A program made the position numbers and the translations under genes. Below, one piece after another: positions 16,677 to 25,545 of a stretch of 64,000 nucleotides of DNA. Positions within the stretch are counted from its first letter, which is position 1, and each line of letters begins with the position of its first letter. The notes beneath the pieces are model-generated. The model was not told the DNA's origin, did not search any database, and saw nothing but the letters and a program-made list of their open reading frames with translations. Source of the stretch: Desulfomonile tiedjei DSM 6799 (lineage in GTDB: Bacteria > Desulfobacterota > Desulfomonilia > Desulfomonilales > Desulfomonilaceae). The DNA lies in contig NC_018025.1 in the NCBI RefSeq assembly GCF_000266945.1, positions 2,418,001 through 2,482,000 of the forward strand. Reading direction: 5' to 3'.

Positions 16677-19514
16677 TCATGGATAAAATGTATCCTTAAG
16701 CCATCGCAGAAAATGTGCACCTACTGGCGACTTGAACAGTCCGGCATTATCTTCCACGATCTTCATGGCTTCTTGAGGCTTTCCCGCTAAACACAACGCA
16801 TAGATCCTGTAATAAGTTGCATGCGTCCCGAGCAAGAGTCGCTCGAGTTCTGCAAAATATCTCTCTGCTTCAGTGAAGTTGCGGTTCGCAAGAGCGTGGG
16901 CGGCAAGGCGCAGCACCAGTTCGCTATCCTTTTCTCTTGAAGGAGCATTGCGGATTTCTGTCGTATCGATTTCAGCACACTCCGATCCTCCTACGGCCCA
17001 GAGTATGGGAAATCTCAAGGATGTATCCTTCAAGATGCGATGCATTGTCTCTATGTTGAAGATAGCCGTCTCCGGTACGGGTTTCAGGAACAATTCATTG
17101 AGGAATTGTTGAACTTCAAATAAATCTAAAGACTTGGAGACCAGCGCATCAGGCCATATTGAACCAATCGCTTTTGACGTCTGAAATCTTTCGGTGGTTT
17201 TGCTCACTTCCATTGCTGATTCCAGACTGTCTGCAGGATCTTCAGCGGAACGTCTCCCGAAGATTCTTTTCGGAAAATTGTCTACTACCGGATTCCTGTC
17301 TTTAGTCCATTCCTTGATGTGGGAGGCGTCCATAAGGAATGCAGTCCCGAGTTGCTCGGGAACCTCAAACCCGCAGTAACGTATGCTCGGACCGACAAGA
17401 GGGTCTTCCCACTGTTTGGCGAAATGCTTTTCGGACACTTTTGCGCCGTTTCCGCGAGTTCCTACCATAATCCACTCGAACCCTATTCCTGTCCAAAGAG
17501 TGCAATTTTCAAAAACGTTGCAGAAAGCTTTCAAGACAGACTTTGACCCTGCCACGCCCAGTTGCGCAACCGGTAGCCAGTACGTAGCTATTCCGCCTTC
17601 TTTCAAGCTATCATGAATAAGCTGAAAGTATTCCTGCGAATACAGGTTCACCACTCCTGCCAACCATGGGGGAGGCGGCTCTCCGGTAATGACGTCGAAA
17701 CGCTGTGTAGTCGTTTGCAGGAAGAATCTCCCATCCTCTACGTGAACCCTGACTCTGGGATCGTTCAGCGGATTCGAGATGTCATCACGGAAAATCACCC
17801 GAGAGCCTTCGAGAATATCTTTCGAGATGTCCACAACGGTAATGGACTGGAGCGATTTTGTATCGGATAATGCTTTTGCGGTGCTGCCCACGCCGAAGCA
17901 TATGAGCAAAGCGTCCTTTGGGTCTGCATGAAGAGCGACCGGAAAATACACGAAAAAGTTCATGTACCGCTTTCCAAGAAGCTCAGTGGACGACATTGCG
18001 TGATTATTCGTAAAGAGTCTGGTGTTGACGAGACTTCCCGACAATCCCTTCTGCCAGTATTGGCTGGTTTCCGTGAGGCCTTCCCGAACAGCAGCCATGC
18101 GCCATCCGGATTCATCTCCGCATAGTCTCTCTCCCACTGCATGCAGGTGTTTCTGCATCGAACCGAACGGAAAGAGCAGGATGCAAACGAGAAACAGTGC
18201 TGTCGATGCTATGAGCGAGAATACATTCTTCCCAGGAGGGAATCGCTCCGGCAAAACCAGAAGAGTGAGGATTCCATAGCCAAGAGCAATGATGAAGAAA
18301 GATTTTTCCATTCCAAGCAACGGAAGCAGTACAAACCCACCCAGGAGAGACCCCAGGGTTGCTCCAAGGGTATTTGCAAGCGTGAAGCGACCGGTGGTTT
18401 CGATACTCCCCAGGATTTTGCGATGCGCCGCATCTGCAGCCATGGTAAACAGGATTCCGGAAAGCAGCGAAACAGGAAAGACCAGAGGAAAGGAGTAATA
18501 GATTGTGTTGGACAGCTCCGAGAAATACTCTGACCCCGGTTGAGCCAGAAATCCGAAAGAACCGTACGTCAGCACGCATACAGCTCCTGTCAGAAGAGAA
18601 ACCGCCGGGAGGAGAGCTGAGAAATCCCACTGAAAACGGAACAGCAGAGATGCAATGAGCCCTCCCAGTCCGATCCCACTGAGAACGAGAGCCAGCATAA
18701 TAGCAAATGCCAGGCTGTGGGCATTGATGAAAAGAACGAGAAAGCGGAACCATATGATCTCGAGAGCGAGGAAAAGGGCTCCTGAGAGAAAACCGGCCAT
18801 GAGAAAACGGACGCCCTTCGAATAGGGTGGCGAAGCTTCAACAGTGTGTTGGACAGATTTCGATTTTCCCAGATTTCTGGACAGCATCAAGGCGCTTGCC
18901 GCACAGAATAGATCCGTAACGCATGCCACAATGCCTGTTCCTCTTATGCCGAACATTCCGATAAAGTACATTTCCGCTGCAACGGCTCCAGCTACAGCGC
19001 CCAATGTATTGAGACCGTACAACAGTCCGAGCACTCTTCCGAAATGCGGACCTTCCGTATGAAGAGCTTTCACCATCAACGGCAAAGTTACTCCCATCGC
19101 CGTTGCGGGAATCAGCATCAGTATGAACGCAAGGAACAATCTCAAGGGATTAATTACCAGGGGATTGTCCACAAAAGGCCTGAAGAGCGGAACAAACCAT
19201 CCGGTGAGAAAAGGCAACGCAAGAACCAGAGCCAATCCGCTGACCGCTACGGCGACTTCGGCGAAAGCGTACGTTCCGATGGGATTCCGAAAGTTTCTGC
19301 CGCGAACTGCCGCAAGTCCGTTTCCGAGCGCGATGCCTGCCATAAAGCTCGACAGAACCACTGCTCCGGCCCAAACACTGTTTCCGAAAGTAAGACCCGC
19401 CAGCCGAAACCAGAGTGTTTCAAAAATTAACGCAGCAGCACCCGAAAGAAAAAAGATCAGGCACAACATGTACAAGGTGATGTTCAGATTGCCTCCCGGA
19501 AGAACAGACGCCAC
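16677..19514 (-). CDS. Large membrane protein with spermidine-synthase-like domain
   Basis: A 945-residue protein. About 1-450 hold many hydrophobic helices (for example ITLYMLCLIFFLSGAAALIFETLWFRLAGL). About 500-700 form a spermidine-synthase-like Rossmann domain (ALLICFGVGSTAKAL, ITVVDISKDIL, VHVEDGRFFL). The last 150 residues are helical and TPR-like (LRLAAHALANRNFTEAERYFAELERLL). Where true spermidine synthases have a catalytic Asp followed by DP, this protein has TGEPPPPWL, so polyamine synthesis is unlikely. The function is unknown. The start codon is uncertain: the GTG at 19514 has a purine-rich run almost touching it. It stands alone. Confidence 0.82.
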   Translation of the reverse strand: MASVLPGGNLNITLYMLCLIFFLSGAAALIFETLWFRLAGLTFGNSVWAGAVVLSSFMAGIALGNGLAAVRGRNFRNPIGTYAFAEVAVAVSGLALVLALPFLTGWFVPLFRPFVDNPLVINPLRLFLAFILMLIPATAMGVTLPLMVKALHTEGPHFGRVLGLLYGLNTLGAVAGAVAAEMYFIGMFGIRGTGIVACVTDLFCAASALMLSRNLGKSKSVQHTVEASPPYSKGVRFLMAGFLSGALFLALEIIWFRFLVLFINAHSLAFAIMLALVLSGIGLGGLIASLLFRFQWDFSALLPAVSLLTGAVCVLTYGSFGFLAQPGSEYFSELSNTIYYSFPLVFPVSLLSGILFTMAADAAHRKILGSIETTGRFTLANTLGATLGSLLGGFVLLPLLGMEKSFFIIALGYGILTLLVLPERFPPGKNVFSLIASTALFLVCILLFPFGSMQKHLHAVGERLCGDESGWRMAAVREGLTETSQYWQKGLSGSLVNTRLFTNNHAMSSTELLGKRYMNFFVYFPVALHADPKDALLICFGVGSTAKALSDTKSLQSITVVDISKDILEGSRVIFRDDISNPLNDPRVRVHVEDGRFFLQTTTQRFDVITGEPPPPWLAGVVNLYSQEYFQLIHDSLKEGGIATYWLPVAQLGVAGSKSVLKAFCNVFENCTLWTGIGFEWIMVGTRGNGAKVSEKHFAKQWEDPLVGPSIRYCGFEVPEQLGTAFLMDASHIKEWTKDRNPVVDNFPKRIFGRRSAEDPADSLESAMEVSKTTERFQTSKAIGSIWPDALVSKSLDLFEVQQFLNELFLKPVPETAIFNIETMHRILKDTSLRFPILWAVGGSECAEIDTTEIRNAPSREKDSELVLRLAAHALANRNFTEAERYFAELERLLLGTHATYYRIYALCLAGKPQEAMKIVEDNAGLFKSPVGAHFLRWLKDTFYP

Positions 19515-19604
19515 TCCTCGGCTTCAGAATGAACACCACCATACTGTACCATTCCCGAAAACGTCAATCAGCAAAAGCGATCGAACCGGAGGCTTCAGTC
19601 TCGG

Positions 19605-19845
19605 GCGGTGGTTTGAGAGTATTTTGTCTGAGTACGTAGGCTGCCGGTGAGCGAAGCGAAGCAATCCCATGAAAGTGCAGGCACGTATCAGGAGATTGCC
19701 ACGTCGCTCCGCTCCTCGCAATGACATGGCCCCCAGCGTCTCACTTCCGTGGGCAACTGAAGGAACACGATCGAGCCGGAGGCTCAAGCACCCTAGCCGA
19801 TTCGTGCTCACAGAATTCTATCCCTCCCGCTGTCAGGTTTTTTTG
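19605..19845. repeat. Imperfect inverted-repeat element with internal hairpin
   Basis: In the gap 19515-19958. The left part (19605 on: TATTTTGTCTGAGTACGTAG) pairs loosely with the reverse of the right part (near 19800-19835: CGTGCTCACAGAATTCTAT). In between, AGCGAAGCGAAGCAATCCC faces GATTGCCACGTCGCTCCGCT, a hairpin type seen widely in bacterial gaps. Two near-direct copies of CGATCGARCCGGAGGCT lie near 19575 and 19775. Boundaries are approximate. No gene is seen in this gap. Confidence 0.45.
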
Positions 19846-19958
19846 CTGGCTCCGACTACTTAGGCAGATGACGCAGAAACGGCTGTAAGGTCTTTCGACC
19901 TGCTGATTCCGGCTCAGGACGACTTCCTCGTCCGAGCAACAACATTAAGGAGAAGACG

Positions 19959-20207
19959 ATGAAGAAAGCTGTTCAGTTCATAATGGTCATAGTGGCATTA
20001 ATGGCTTTTGCCTCAGCCACTGTCGCTGTCGCTGCAAACGAATTCTATGTAGCCAAGGACTCTCAGGGGAAGGTATCCATCCTGGATAAGAAACCCGCGG
20101 ACCCGGCCTCGATCGTTAAGGGTCCTTTCGCGAGCAAGGCAGAAGCTGAGAAGGCCATGAAGGCTGCCCAGACCGGGAAGCCGGCAGACCCGACTCCCGG
20201 CAAGTGA
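19959..20207 (+). CDS. Small secreted protein of unknown function
   Basis: An 82-residue protein with a clear signal peptide (KKAVQFIMVIVALMAFASATVAVAA, cleavage near residue 27). The mature part of about 55 residues is lysine-rich and ends in a Pro-rich tail (GKPADPTPGK). The middle (FASKAEAEKAMKAAQ) recalls the SPOR-like pattern of alternating small residues but is too short to call. AAGGAG stands before the ATG. No neighbour explains its role. Confidence 0.75.
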   Translation: MKKAVQFIMVIVALMAFASATVAVAANEFYVAKDSQGKVSILDKKPADPASIVKGPFASKAEAEKAMKAAQTGKPADPTPGK

Positions 20208-20253
20208 GATCTAGCTGTCTGATGCACTAAGGTTGGAGTTCTGCTCAGGATAG

Positions 20254-20296
20254 GCGGGGAGGTCATGGGTCTCCGTATGAGACAACGCTTCCCCGC
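20254..20296 (+). terminator. Two-tier hairpin after the small secreted protein gene
   Basis: GCGGGGA (20254-20260) pairs with TCCCCGC (20290-20296), and inside GTCTC (20269-20273) pairs with GAGAC (20279-20283). No T-run follows, so it may be a factor-dependent terminator or a stabilising 3' structure. It lies 47 bases past the stop codon. Confidence 0.45.
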
Positions 20297-20387
20297 TTCA
20301 CTTACAACGAGAAATCGCTCTTAACTCAACCATTCAGTTACGCATGAGAGAGATTTCTTCGGCTCCGAAGGGGCTACGCAACGATAG

Positions 20388-20407
20388 CCGTGGGTGCAAA
20401 CCCACGG
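20388..20407. repeat. Eight-bp-arm hairpin with GCAA tetraloop
   Basis: CCGTGGGT and ACCCACGG pair perfectly around GCAA, a GNRA tetraloop if transcribed. The surrounding GCTACGCAACGATAG context looks like a dispersed intergenic element rather than a terminator, since no T-run follows. Confidence 0.55.
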
Positions 20408-20550
20408 AAGCAATGCGACAAATCCTTTGTCTTCCAGTACCCTGGAATAGTCCACCAATAACATTTGGGAATCATTGACCTTTTGGTTGACCCTTTCAAG
20501 GCCGCTGAACCATGCTTATGAATATGGCGCTGTCCACGGGTTAACGAAAG

Positions 20551-20753
20551 TGTCTCAAAAGTCATGAATCCACATTAAATTGTGGCACGATTCATCATCC
20601 TTGTAGGGGCAGGCCTCGTGCCTGCCCTCCCGCAATGACCGGCACGGAGGCCGGTCACTACCGGGCATCCACGAGGGGCGCCCCTACAATCAGGCCAGCG
20701 AGACCATGAGAACTTCGTGCCACGATCTGGGATAAAATTCGACTTTTGAGACA
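20551..20753. repeat. Foldback repeat, family C copy 2
   Basis: A 203-bp element with 13-base perfect inverted ends (TGTCTCAAAAGTC at 20551-20563, GACTTTTGAGACA at 20741-20753). Inside each end is a CGTGCCACGA-type motif, then hairpins based on GTAGGGGCAGGC and TGACCGG/CCGGTCA. Its right end and core match 6011-6161. It encodes nothing. The rest of 20208-20883 shows no gene. Confidence 0.75.
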
Positions 20754-20883
20754 GTCTCCTACGCCCGTGGCTACTCTACTATTGGGTCGTCCTTCCAGGG
20801 CGCAGATTCCCTATTGCCCACGCGAGACCGAACGATTACCTACTAACAATTTGCGATTACCAAGAATCATAATAGGAAGAATT

Positions 20884-21378
20884 TCAAGTGATTTCCATAA
20901 ACTTGGTCCCGTCGACTCCACAGTACGGGCACTTTTTCGGCGCCTTGCCCCGGACAGTGTGGCCGCACGTCGGACAAACGTAGAAGTTTGCCGAAGCATT
21001 TTCGGACTCACTCTCCAACGCTTTCTGAAAGAGCTTGTGATGCACCATTTCAATGGACATGGCATATTCGAAACTATGCCTGGCTTCAATTTCATTATCC
21101 GCAACTGAATCTTTGACCATGGCAGGGTACATTTCTTTGAACTCAAAGGCTTCCCCATGCACAGCGGTTTGGAGATTCTCTTCAGTCTCCCTTATCCCTT
21201 GCATGGCACGCAAGTGATTGAACGCGTGAACCTGTTCCGCTCTGGATGCTGCCCTGAACAATCGGGCCGCCCCTGGAAAACCCTCTGAATCTGCCTTCTC
21301 GGCGAATGCCTGGTACCGCATGCTGGCCTGACTCTCGCCAGCAAATGCCTCTTTAAGGTTCTCTTCTGTTTTGCTCAT
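20884..21378 (-). CDS. rbr: Rubrerythrin
   Basis: A 164-residue non-haem iron peroxidase. The N-terminal ferritin-like di-iron domain has the expected Glu residues (AFAGESQASMRYQAFAEKA, RAEQVHAFNH, EAFEFKEMYP, EIEARHSFEYAMSIEMVHH). The C-terminal rubredoxin-like Fe(SCys)4 site has CPTCG and CPYCG (near 135-155). It reduces hydrogen peroxide using rubredoxin or related donors in the cytoplasm of anaerobes. GGGG precedes the ATG. It lies just after the RamA-like gene, with an 86-bp gap, and may be a separate unit. Confidence 0.96.
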   Translation of the reverse strand: MSKTEENLKEAFAGESQASMRYQAFAEKADSEGFPGAARLFRAASRAEQVHAFNHLRAMQGIRETEENLQTAVHGEAFEFKEMYPAMVKDSVADNEIEARHSFEYAMSIEMVHHKLFQKALESESENASANFYVCPTCGHTVRGKAPKKCPYCGVDGTKFMEIT

Positions 21379-21464
21379 GGTAACCCCTTTTCACTGTAAT
21401 TCTCAGGCAATCATGATCCGGAGACACAATAATCACCGACCATGATTGCGATCGATACTGAAGG

Positions 21465-23090
21465 TTATTCTTTGAAAAATCGCTCAAGGGAGAATCCTTT
21501 GGGGGGACAAGCGCGTTCGCACCTCCGGCAAGCCACTCCATTGCATAACGATTGATCCAGTATCAAGACCGGAGGATCTGAGCCTTCGAGATGCCGAATT
21601 GCCTTCTCCGGGCATGACGCCACGCATTCGAAACACGCGGTACACTCTTCGAACTGGACCTGGACTATCTGTCCCACGTCCGGAACAGTTACCAATCCGA
21701 GACGACCGAGATCGTCGATATCGCGGCGGACTGTGCGGATTACTTCCGGAGATCCTTCGATAGTGAGCAGCTCAGGGAAGCCGTACCTCCTGAGAAACGC
21801 CTGATATTGGGAGAAAGGCATTCCTTCGGTCCAAAAAGAGAGTTCCAGAATGTATATTTTCTCAAAGACTTTGGATGCAGCAAACATGCAGTGAGTCTGG
21901 CGAAGGTTCTTCGCGAGGTCACTCATCATGTCTAACTTTTTCGGGTCGAGTACAAGGTCGCGCGCCATAGCGAGGGACGTGTTTCCCACCTGGTAGATGG
22001 TTTTGACTCTGGGAGGAATCATGCCGAGCCGCTGTGCTTTCAGGGCATCCACGTATGTTCCGGAAGCACCGGACATATACGCTGTCACCACATCTCCCAT
22101 GTCGATGCCTGCCTCATGGCAGAGCGTTACATGCCCGGCTCGTACCGATCCTATGGCTTTCCCTGCTTCTTTGAGATCTTCTTCAGTAAAATTGATGTCC
22201 GATGAAAGATGAAATTCGGCATCGAGAGTATTTATACGGGGCAGACGAACGAGATTGGCTTCCAAACCTTGACTTACGATGGCAACCGTTCCTGTTCCGG
22301 TTATCCCGACAGGCTCGATCTCTCCCGCTTCCCGGACATTTCCGGTCTCCAGATTGATCAGCGGTCCCATGATAGACAACATGTCTTGATCCAGGACAAT
22401 CAACCTGTGGAGATGATCGACTCTGTTCAAGTCGGAAATGGCTCCAGGCATGGCCAGCATGCCACAGGTAATCTGTTGACCTTCCAGAGCAGGTCCTGCG
22501 GCAGTGGAGCCCGTGATTACCTGTCCTTGATGGAACAGTGCCATTTCAGCATTTGTCCCGTAATCTGTCGTAAGAGAGGTCTCGTCCCGCTCCAGCATAC
22601 CGGTTTGGATCATCATGGCCAGAGCGTCCGCGCCAATCTCGTGACGGACAGCAGGAGGAATAAGCACTTCTGCCTCGGCAGGAATCATAAGGCCGCGAAT
22701 CTGAGAAGCTGTGAGAACCGTGGCATCACGCTTGGGCGGGACGACTCCGAGCGCCTCCAGCTTTCTTTTGCCGGCAAACGCCAGATCCCGGATTTCTATC
22801 CTCTGAAATAAAGAAAGCTGAATCGGATTTCCGCAGACAGCGAGACGCACCACGTCATCCAGAGGAACTCTGAGCCTTCCCAGAACCTTGTTGACCGCTT
22901 CCATCATCACATTGCCGGCAATCTCAACGCTCATCTCCAGAGCAAAATGTAGATGATCTATGACATTGGCTCCGGGCAGAGGATGCCGAGTAGTAATAGC
23001 GGTGGATATGATTTCGCGGGAGTTCAGGTCGATGGCATGAGCTCTGAAGCCGCTGGTTCCGAGATCCATTGCAATCGCCAACCGAGTCAT
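21465..23090 (-). CDS. ramA: RamA-like ATP-dependent reductive activase of corrinoid proteins
   Basis: A 541-residue protein that matches the methanogen RamA layout from end to end: an ASKHA-type N-terminal region (IAMDLGTSGFRAHAIDL; AVCGNPIQLSLFQ; TDYGTNAEMALF; AYMSGASGTYVDA) and a C-terminal two-cluster ferredoxin domain (CTACFECVASCP and CNGVACRRCERACP, near 470-530). In methanogens RamA reduces inactive Co(II) corrinoid to Co(I) at the cost of ATP. Here the likely client is the MtaC-type protein about 5 kb away. AAGGA stands before the ATG. The longer bacterial RACE activases usually have an N-terminal 2Fe-2S domain, which is absent here. Confidence 0.92.
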   Translation of the reverse strand: MTRLAIAMDLGTSGFRAHAIDLNSREIISTAITTRHPLPGANVIDHLHFALEMSVEIAGNVMMEAVNKVLGRLRVPLDDVVRLAVCGNPIQLSLFQRIEIRDLAFAGKRKLEALGVVPPKRDATVLTASQIRGLMIPAEAEVLIPPAVRHEIGADALAMMIQTGMLERDETSLTTDYGTNAEMALFHQGQVITGSTAAGPALEGQQITCGMLAMPGAISDLNRVDHLHRLIVLDQDMLSIMGPLINLETGNVREAGEIEPVGITGTGTVAIVSQGLEANLVRLPRINTLDAEFHLSSDINFTEEDLKEAGKAIGSVRAGHVTLCHEAGIDMGDVVTAYMSGASGTYVDALKAQRLGMIPPRVKTIYQVGNTSLAMARDLVLDPKKLDMMSDLAKNLRQTHCMFAASKVFEKIYILELSFWTEGMPFSQYQAFLRRYGFPELLTIEGSPEVIRTVRRDIDDLGRLGLVTVPDVGQIVQVQFEECTACFECVASCPEKAIRHLEGSDPPVLILDQSLCNGVACRRCERACPPKGFSLERFFKE

Positions 23091-23285
23091 TGCGAATCCT
23101 TCCCATACCTTGCCATTTCAAAGCAGTGGCTCGGAAAATCCTTCTTCTATAAGGAAGGTTCTCCAAGCCTTACTTCTTTGATTGCGAATCGGTTTCACGG
23201 GTAGCATTCCGATGGTTTATTCTATATAATCTGAAAAAGTAAGTTGGATTCCAAAAAAATCTTGCTCCGACAATGAGATAACGTA

Positions 23286-23507
23286 ATGAAAGCTTGCACT
23301 CGCTGTGGTGTCTGGCATACAGACGCTGAAAAACGTGCCGGACATTACCTGTCATGCACAGAAGTGAAACAGTATTGGTCTGATCTTAAACGCCTCCACA
23401 TGGAGGCCACGGGCCATCTCGCAATGATCAAAATCAGTAAAGACGGCCGCGTTTTATGCATAAAGTGCGGCCAAGAACTTACTGAGGATCCGTTGAAAAC
23501 TTACTGA
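23286..23507 (+). CDS. Small double-CxxC zinc-ribbon-like protein
   Basis: A 73-residue protein with CTRC near the N-terminus, a middle cysteine, and CIKC near residue 59, suggesting one or two metal sites. It is otherwise charged, with no signal peptide. The ribosome site is weak. It converges on, and overlaps by 7 bases, the 191-residue gene on the minus strand. The function is unknown. Confidence 0.55.
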   Translation: MKACTRCGVWHTDAEKRAGHYLSCTEVKQYWSDLKRLHMEATGHLAMIKISKDGRVLCIKCGQELTEDPLKTY

Positions 23508-24076
23508 CCGTCGAAACCGAACAAGACGGTACCCGTGCCCCATTCATCCTTTTCATCGAAGTACCTGTTCTTCAGAAATACGTCTCCTGCGGTGGAAGGA
23601 AAGCAGAATATGTAGTCTCCGAATTCTTCAAGACCTGGCAAGCATTCTTCGGCACCAAGAGCAGGCAATTCAAAGCAGCACTTCTTTGCGACTATGTCTC
23701 CGGGAAAATCGACTCTGTCCTTGTAGATCACGAAATTTTTATGAAGAAAGAATGCATTCGGTTGTTTTTGCAGGTCCTCGATTCGTGATGGGTCACGGAC
23801 CTCCTCGCCTACGATTTCATCATCTTTTTTCAGAAGCATGTGGGACTGACAGCCCCACTCGAACTCCATTGTCGTGATGGCAAGGAAGACATGCTTGGAA
23901 CGGAGCACGTCCCGGATTCCGCTGTTGTAGCACAAGCCCATGCCCATGAAAGCTTTCTTTTCCGCCTCGGTTTCGATGTCCAGCAGTTGGAAACGATCTG
24001 CGTGTTCCAGCTCAAACGCTGCGAGTATTCCCTTTATGGCTTGGAGACAGTCCAGGATCGGGTCACGAACAGGCAT
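23501..24076 (-). CDS. Unknown protein downstream of the CobW-type GTPase
   Basis: A 191-residue soluble protein with no signal peptide. It has several cysteines (LDCLQ, GLCYN, EWGCQ, KKCCFEL, EECLPG, IFCFPS) but no standard Fe-S spacing. I do not recognise the family. It begins 14 bp after the GTPase gene stops, so the two are almost surely cotranscribed. Placed between that GTPase and the RamA-like activase, it may help handle metal or corrinoid, which is inference from position only. Confidence 0.7.
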   Translation of the reverse strand: MPVRDPILDCLQAIKGILAAFELEHADRFQLLDIETEAEKKAFMGMGLCYNSGIRDVLRSKHVFLAITTMEFEWGCQSHMLLKKDDEIVGEEVRDPSRIEDLQKQPNAFFLHKNFVIYKDRVDFPGDIVAKKCCFELPALGAEECLPGLEEFGDYIFCFPSTAGDVFLKNRYFDEKDEWGTGTVLFGFDGQ

Positions 24077-24090
24077 TTATCCCCCTGACT

Positions 24091-25059
24091 TCATTCTTCC
24101 CGACACTCGTCCAGTGCAGCGTCCATTGCCTGGGGCTTCATTTCCTGGCCGATTATGGACAGCGCACTGTATTCCGCTATAGGTGCGGCTTCAACGTGCA
24201 CCTCGCCGGAAGCAAGCTCTACTTTTATCCAGTCCTCAGGAGTTTGGAAAATTCCTTTGGCACGAACCACTTTTCCATAGCCGCCCGATCTCAAAGCCTC
24301 AAAGAAAGATACCAGACAAGGTCGAGAAAATGAGTCGGAGTATTTTCGTCCAAAGGATTCAAATTGATCTGCCAGCCCGTGATCGTGACCGTGAGCACCT
24401 TCCGAGACAAACGTTCCCTCAAATTCTTGCAGAAACTCTGTTACCTCATCCCTGTCGCCGGCACTTCCCAGAAGTTTTTTCAAGACAGAATCCTGAAGCC
24501 GAGCGAAGCGAGTGGGGTACACAATCGCATTAGGATTGATCTCTTTTATAGAACTTACCAGAAGGTCAAGCATCGCCGGCTTTACTCGATCCATCTTGTT
24601 GAGAAGCACTGCTCTACTGCGTCGGATCTGGTTTTCCATGAAATGCCGATGAGACTTGATGAAAGACAAGAACTCCGACGCGTCCAACAGGTGAATAAGA
24701 TTAAGATCTGAATACAAAGGCCGCATGTCTTCAGATTCGAGTATCTGCATGATCTGGGATATGGTGGCTACGCCGGTGGGTTCGACAATAATCCTGTCCG
24801 GAGCGAAACGGTGGCACAAATCCAGGAGTTGACGTCGAAAATCGCTGGCTATAGTGCAGCAGATGCACCCGGAAGGCAATTCTATGACTTCGGCCACCTG
24901 AGCACCATGACCGGACAACACAAGACCGTCAATTCCGACTTCTCCGAATTCATTGACGATAATGACCACTTTTTCGCTCTGGGGCGGATTCTCCATCATA
25001 TATCGTATGAAGGTAGTTTTCCCGGCTCCCAGAAAACCGTACACAACGTTCACGATCAT
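24091..25059 (-). CDS. CobW/COG0523 G3E GTPase (metallochaperone-type)
   Basis: A 322-residue G3E GTPase. Walker A GFLGAGKTT is near 8-16, the metal-binding C-x-C-C motif (PSGCICC) near 63-69, the EPTG switch near 96, the NKMD guanine-specificity motif near 155, and a His-rich patch (GAHGHDHG) near 220. The C-terminal CobW_C domain covers about 235-310. Family members deliver or manage zinc, cobalt or nickel. Next to a corrinoid methyltransferase cluster, cobalt or corrinoid delivery is attractive. AGAGG precedes the ATG, and the partner gene follows by 14 bp. Confidence 0.88.
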   Translation of the reverse strand: MIVNVVYGFLGAGKTTFIRYMMENPPQSEKVVIIVNEFGEVGIDGLVLSGHGAQVAEVIELPSGCICCTIASDFRRQLLDLCHRFAPDRIIVEPTGVATISQIMQILESEDMRPLYSDLNLIHLLDASEFLSFIKSHRHFMENQIRRSRAVLLNKMDRVKPAMLDLLVSSIKEINPNAIVYPTRFARLQDSVLKKLLGSAGDRDEVTEFLQEFEGTFVSEGAHGHDHGLADQFESFGRKYSDSFSRPCLVSFFEALRSGGYGKVVRAKGIFQTPEDWIKVELASGEVHVEAAPIAEYSALSIIGQEMKPQAMDAALDECREE

Positions 25060-25545
25060 GGGAACACCTCTACCGCTATCGCACTGTGAGTCCGCAATAC
25101 CTGTTCAGACGATCTACTCTGATATGCATCGCTCACACTTTGCATGGTGAGTATCTTCTTGTCTCATGTCAAGTGGATGCCGTACGAAAAAGCCTTTAGA
25201 AGAGTTTGACACTTGAAGCCATCCTTGTGTAAACGCCTTCCTCACTCCTTCCAAGAAACTGACATGTTGCCGCAAGCCCGGCATTGCAAGTGAGAAGTTC
25301 TCGGAAAGGGGCTATCTTCTTGCCACTTGAAAATGCTGCCGCCCTTTGGGTTCGCTCGCCCTGCAATGTGATCGCCATAGACTGTGCCCATCGTCCAAGC
25401 AGGTTGAACGGGTATCATCGACTTACGTTATTTCCGTCGTGCCATCAGGCGGAGCATGGTCATTCGATGTCCCGGAAGCGCTCAAAGCAATGAAAGTCTT
25501 GAACGACCTATAACCTCTATGCTCCAAACAAAGACATCGAGAGAT
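25060..25545. other. Gene-free stretch between the GTPase and the channel gene
   Basis: About 490 bases. Short open frames occur on both strands (for example a 60-codon minus frame near 25196-25378), but none has a ribosome site or recognisable protein. No clear promoter, hairpin or tRNA is seen. Confidence 0.5.

Noticed and set aside
16677-19514. Annotation as a true spermidine synthase
   Set aside because: The catalytic Asp motif is replaced and the protein is fused to many membrane helices.
21465-23090. The RamA-like protein read as a general RACE activase for O-demethylases
   Set aside because: It lacks the N-terminal 2Fe-2S domain of that group and has the two C-terminal 4Fe-4S clusters of RamA.
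25196-25378. A 60-codon minus-strand frame in the gap before the GTPase gene
   Set aside because: No ribosome site, no known family and low-complexity appearance; it may be part of a dispersed repeat, but no second copy is seen in this window.
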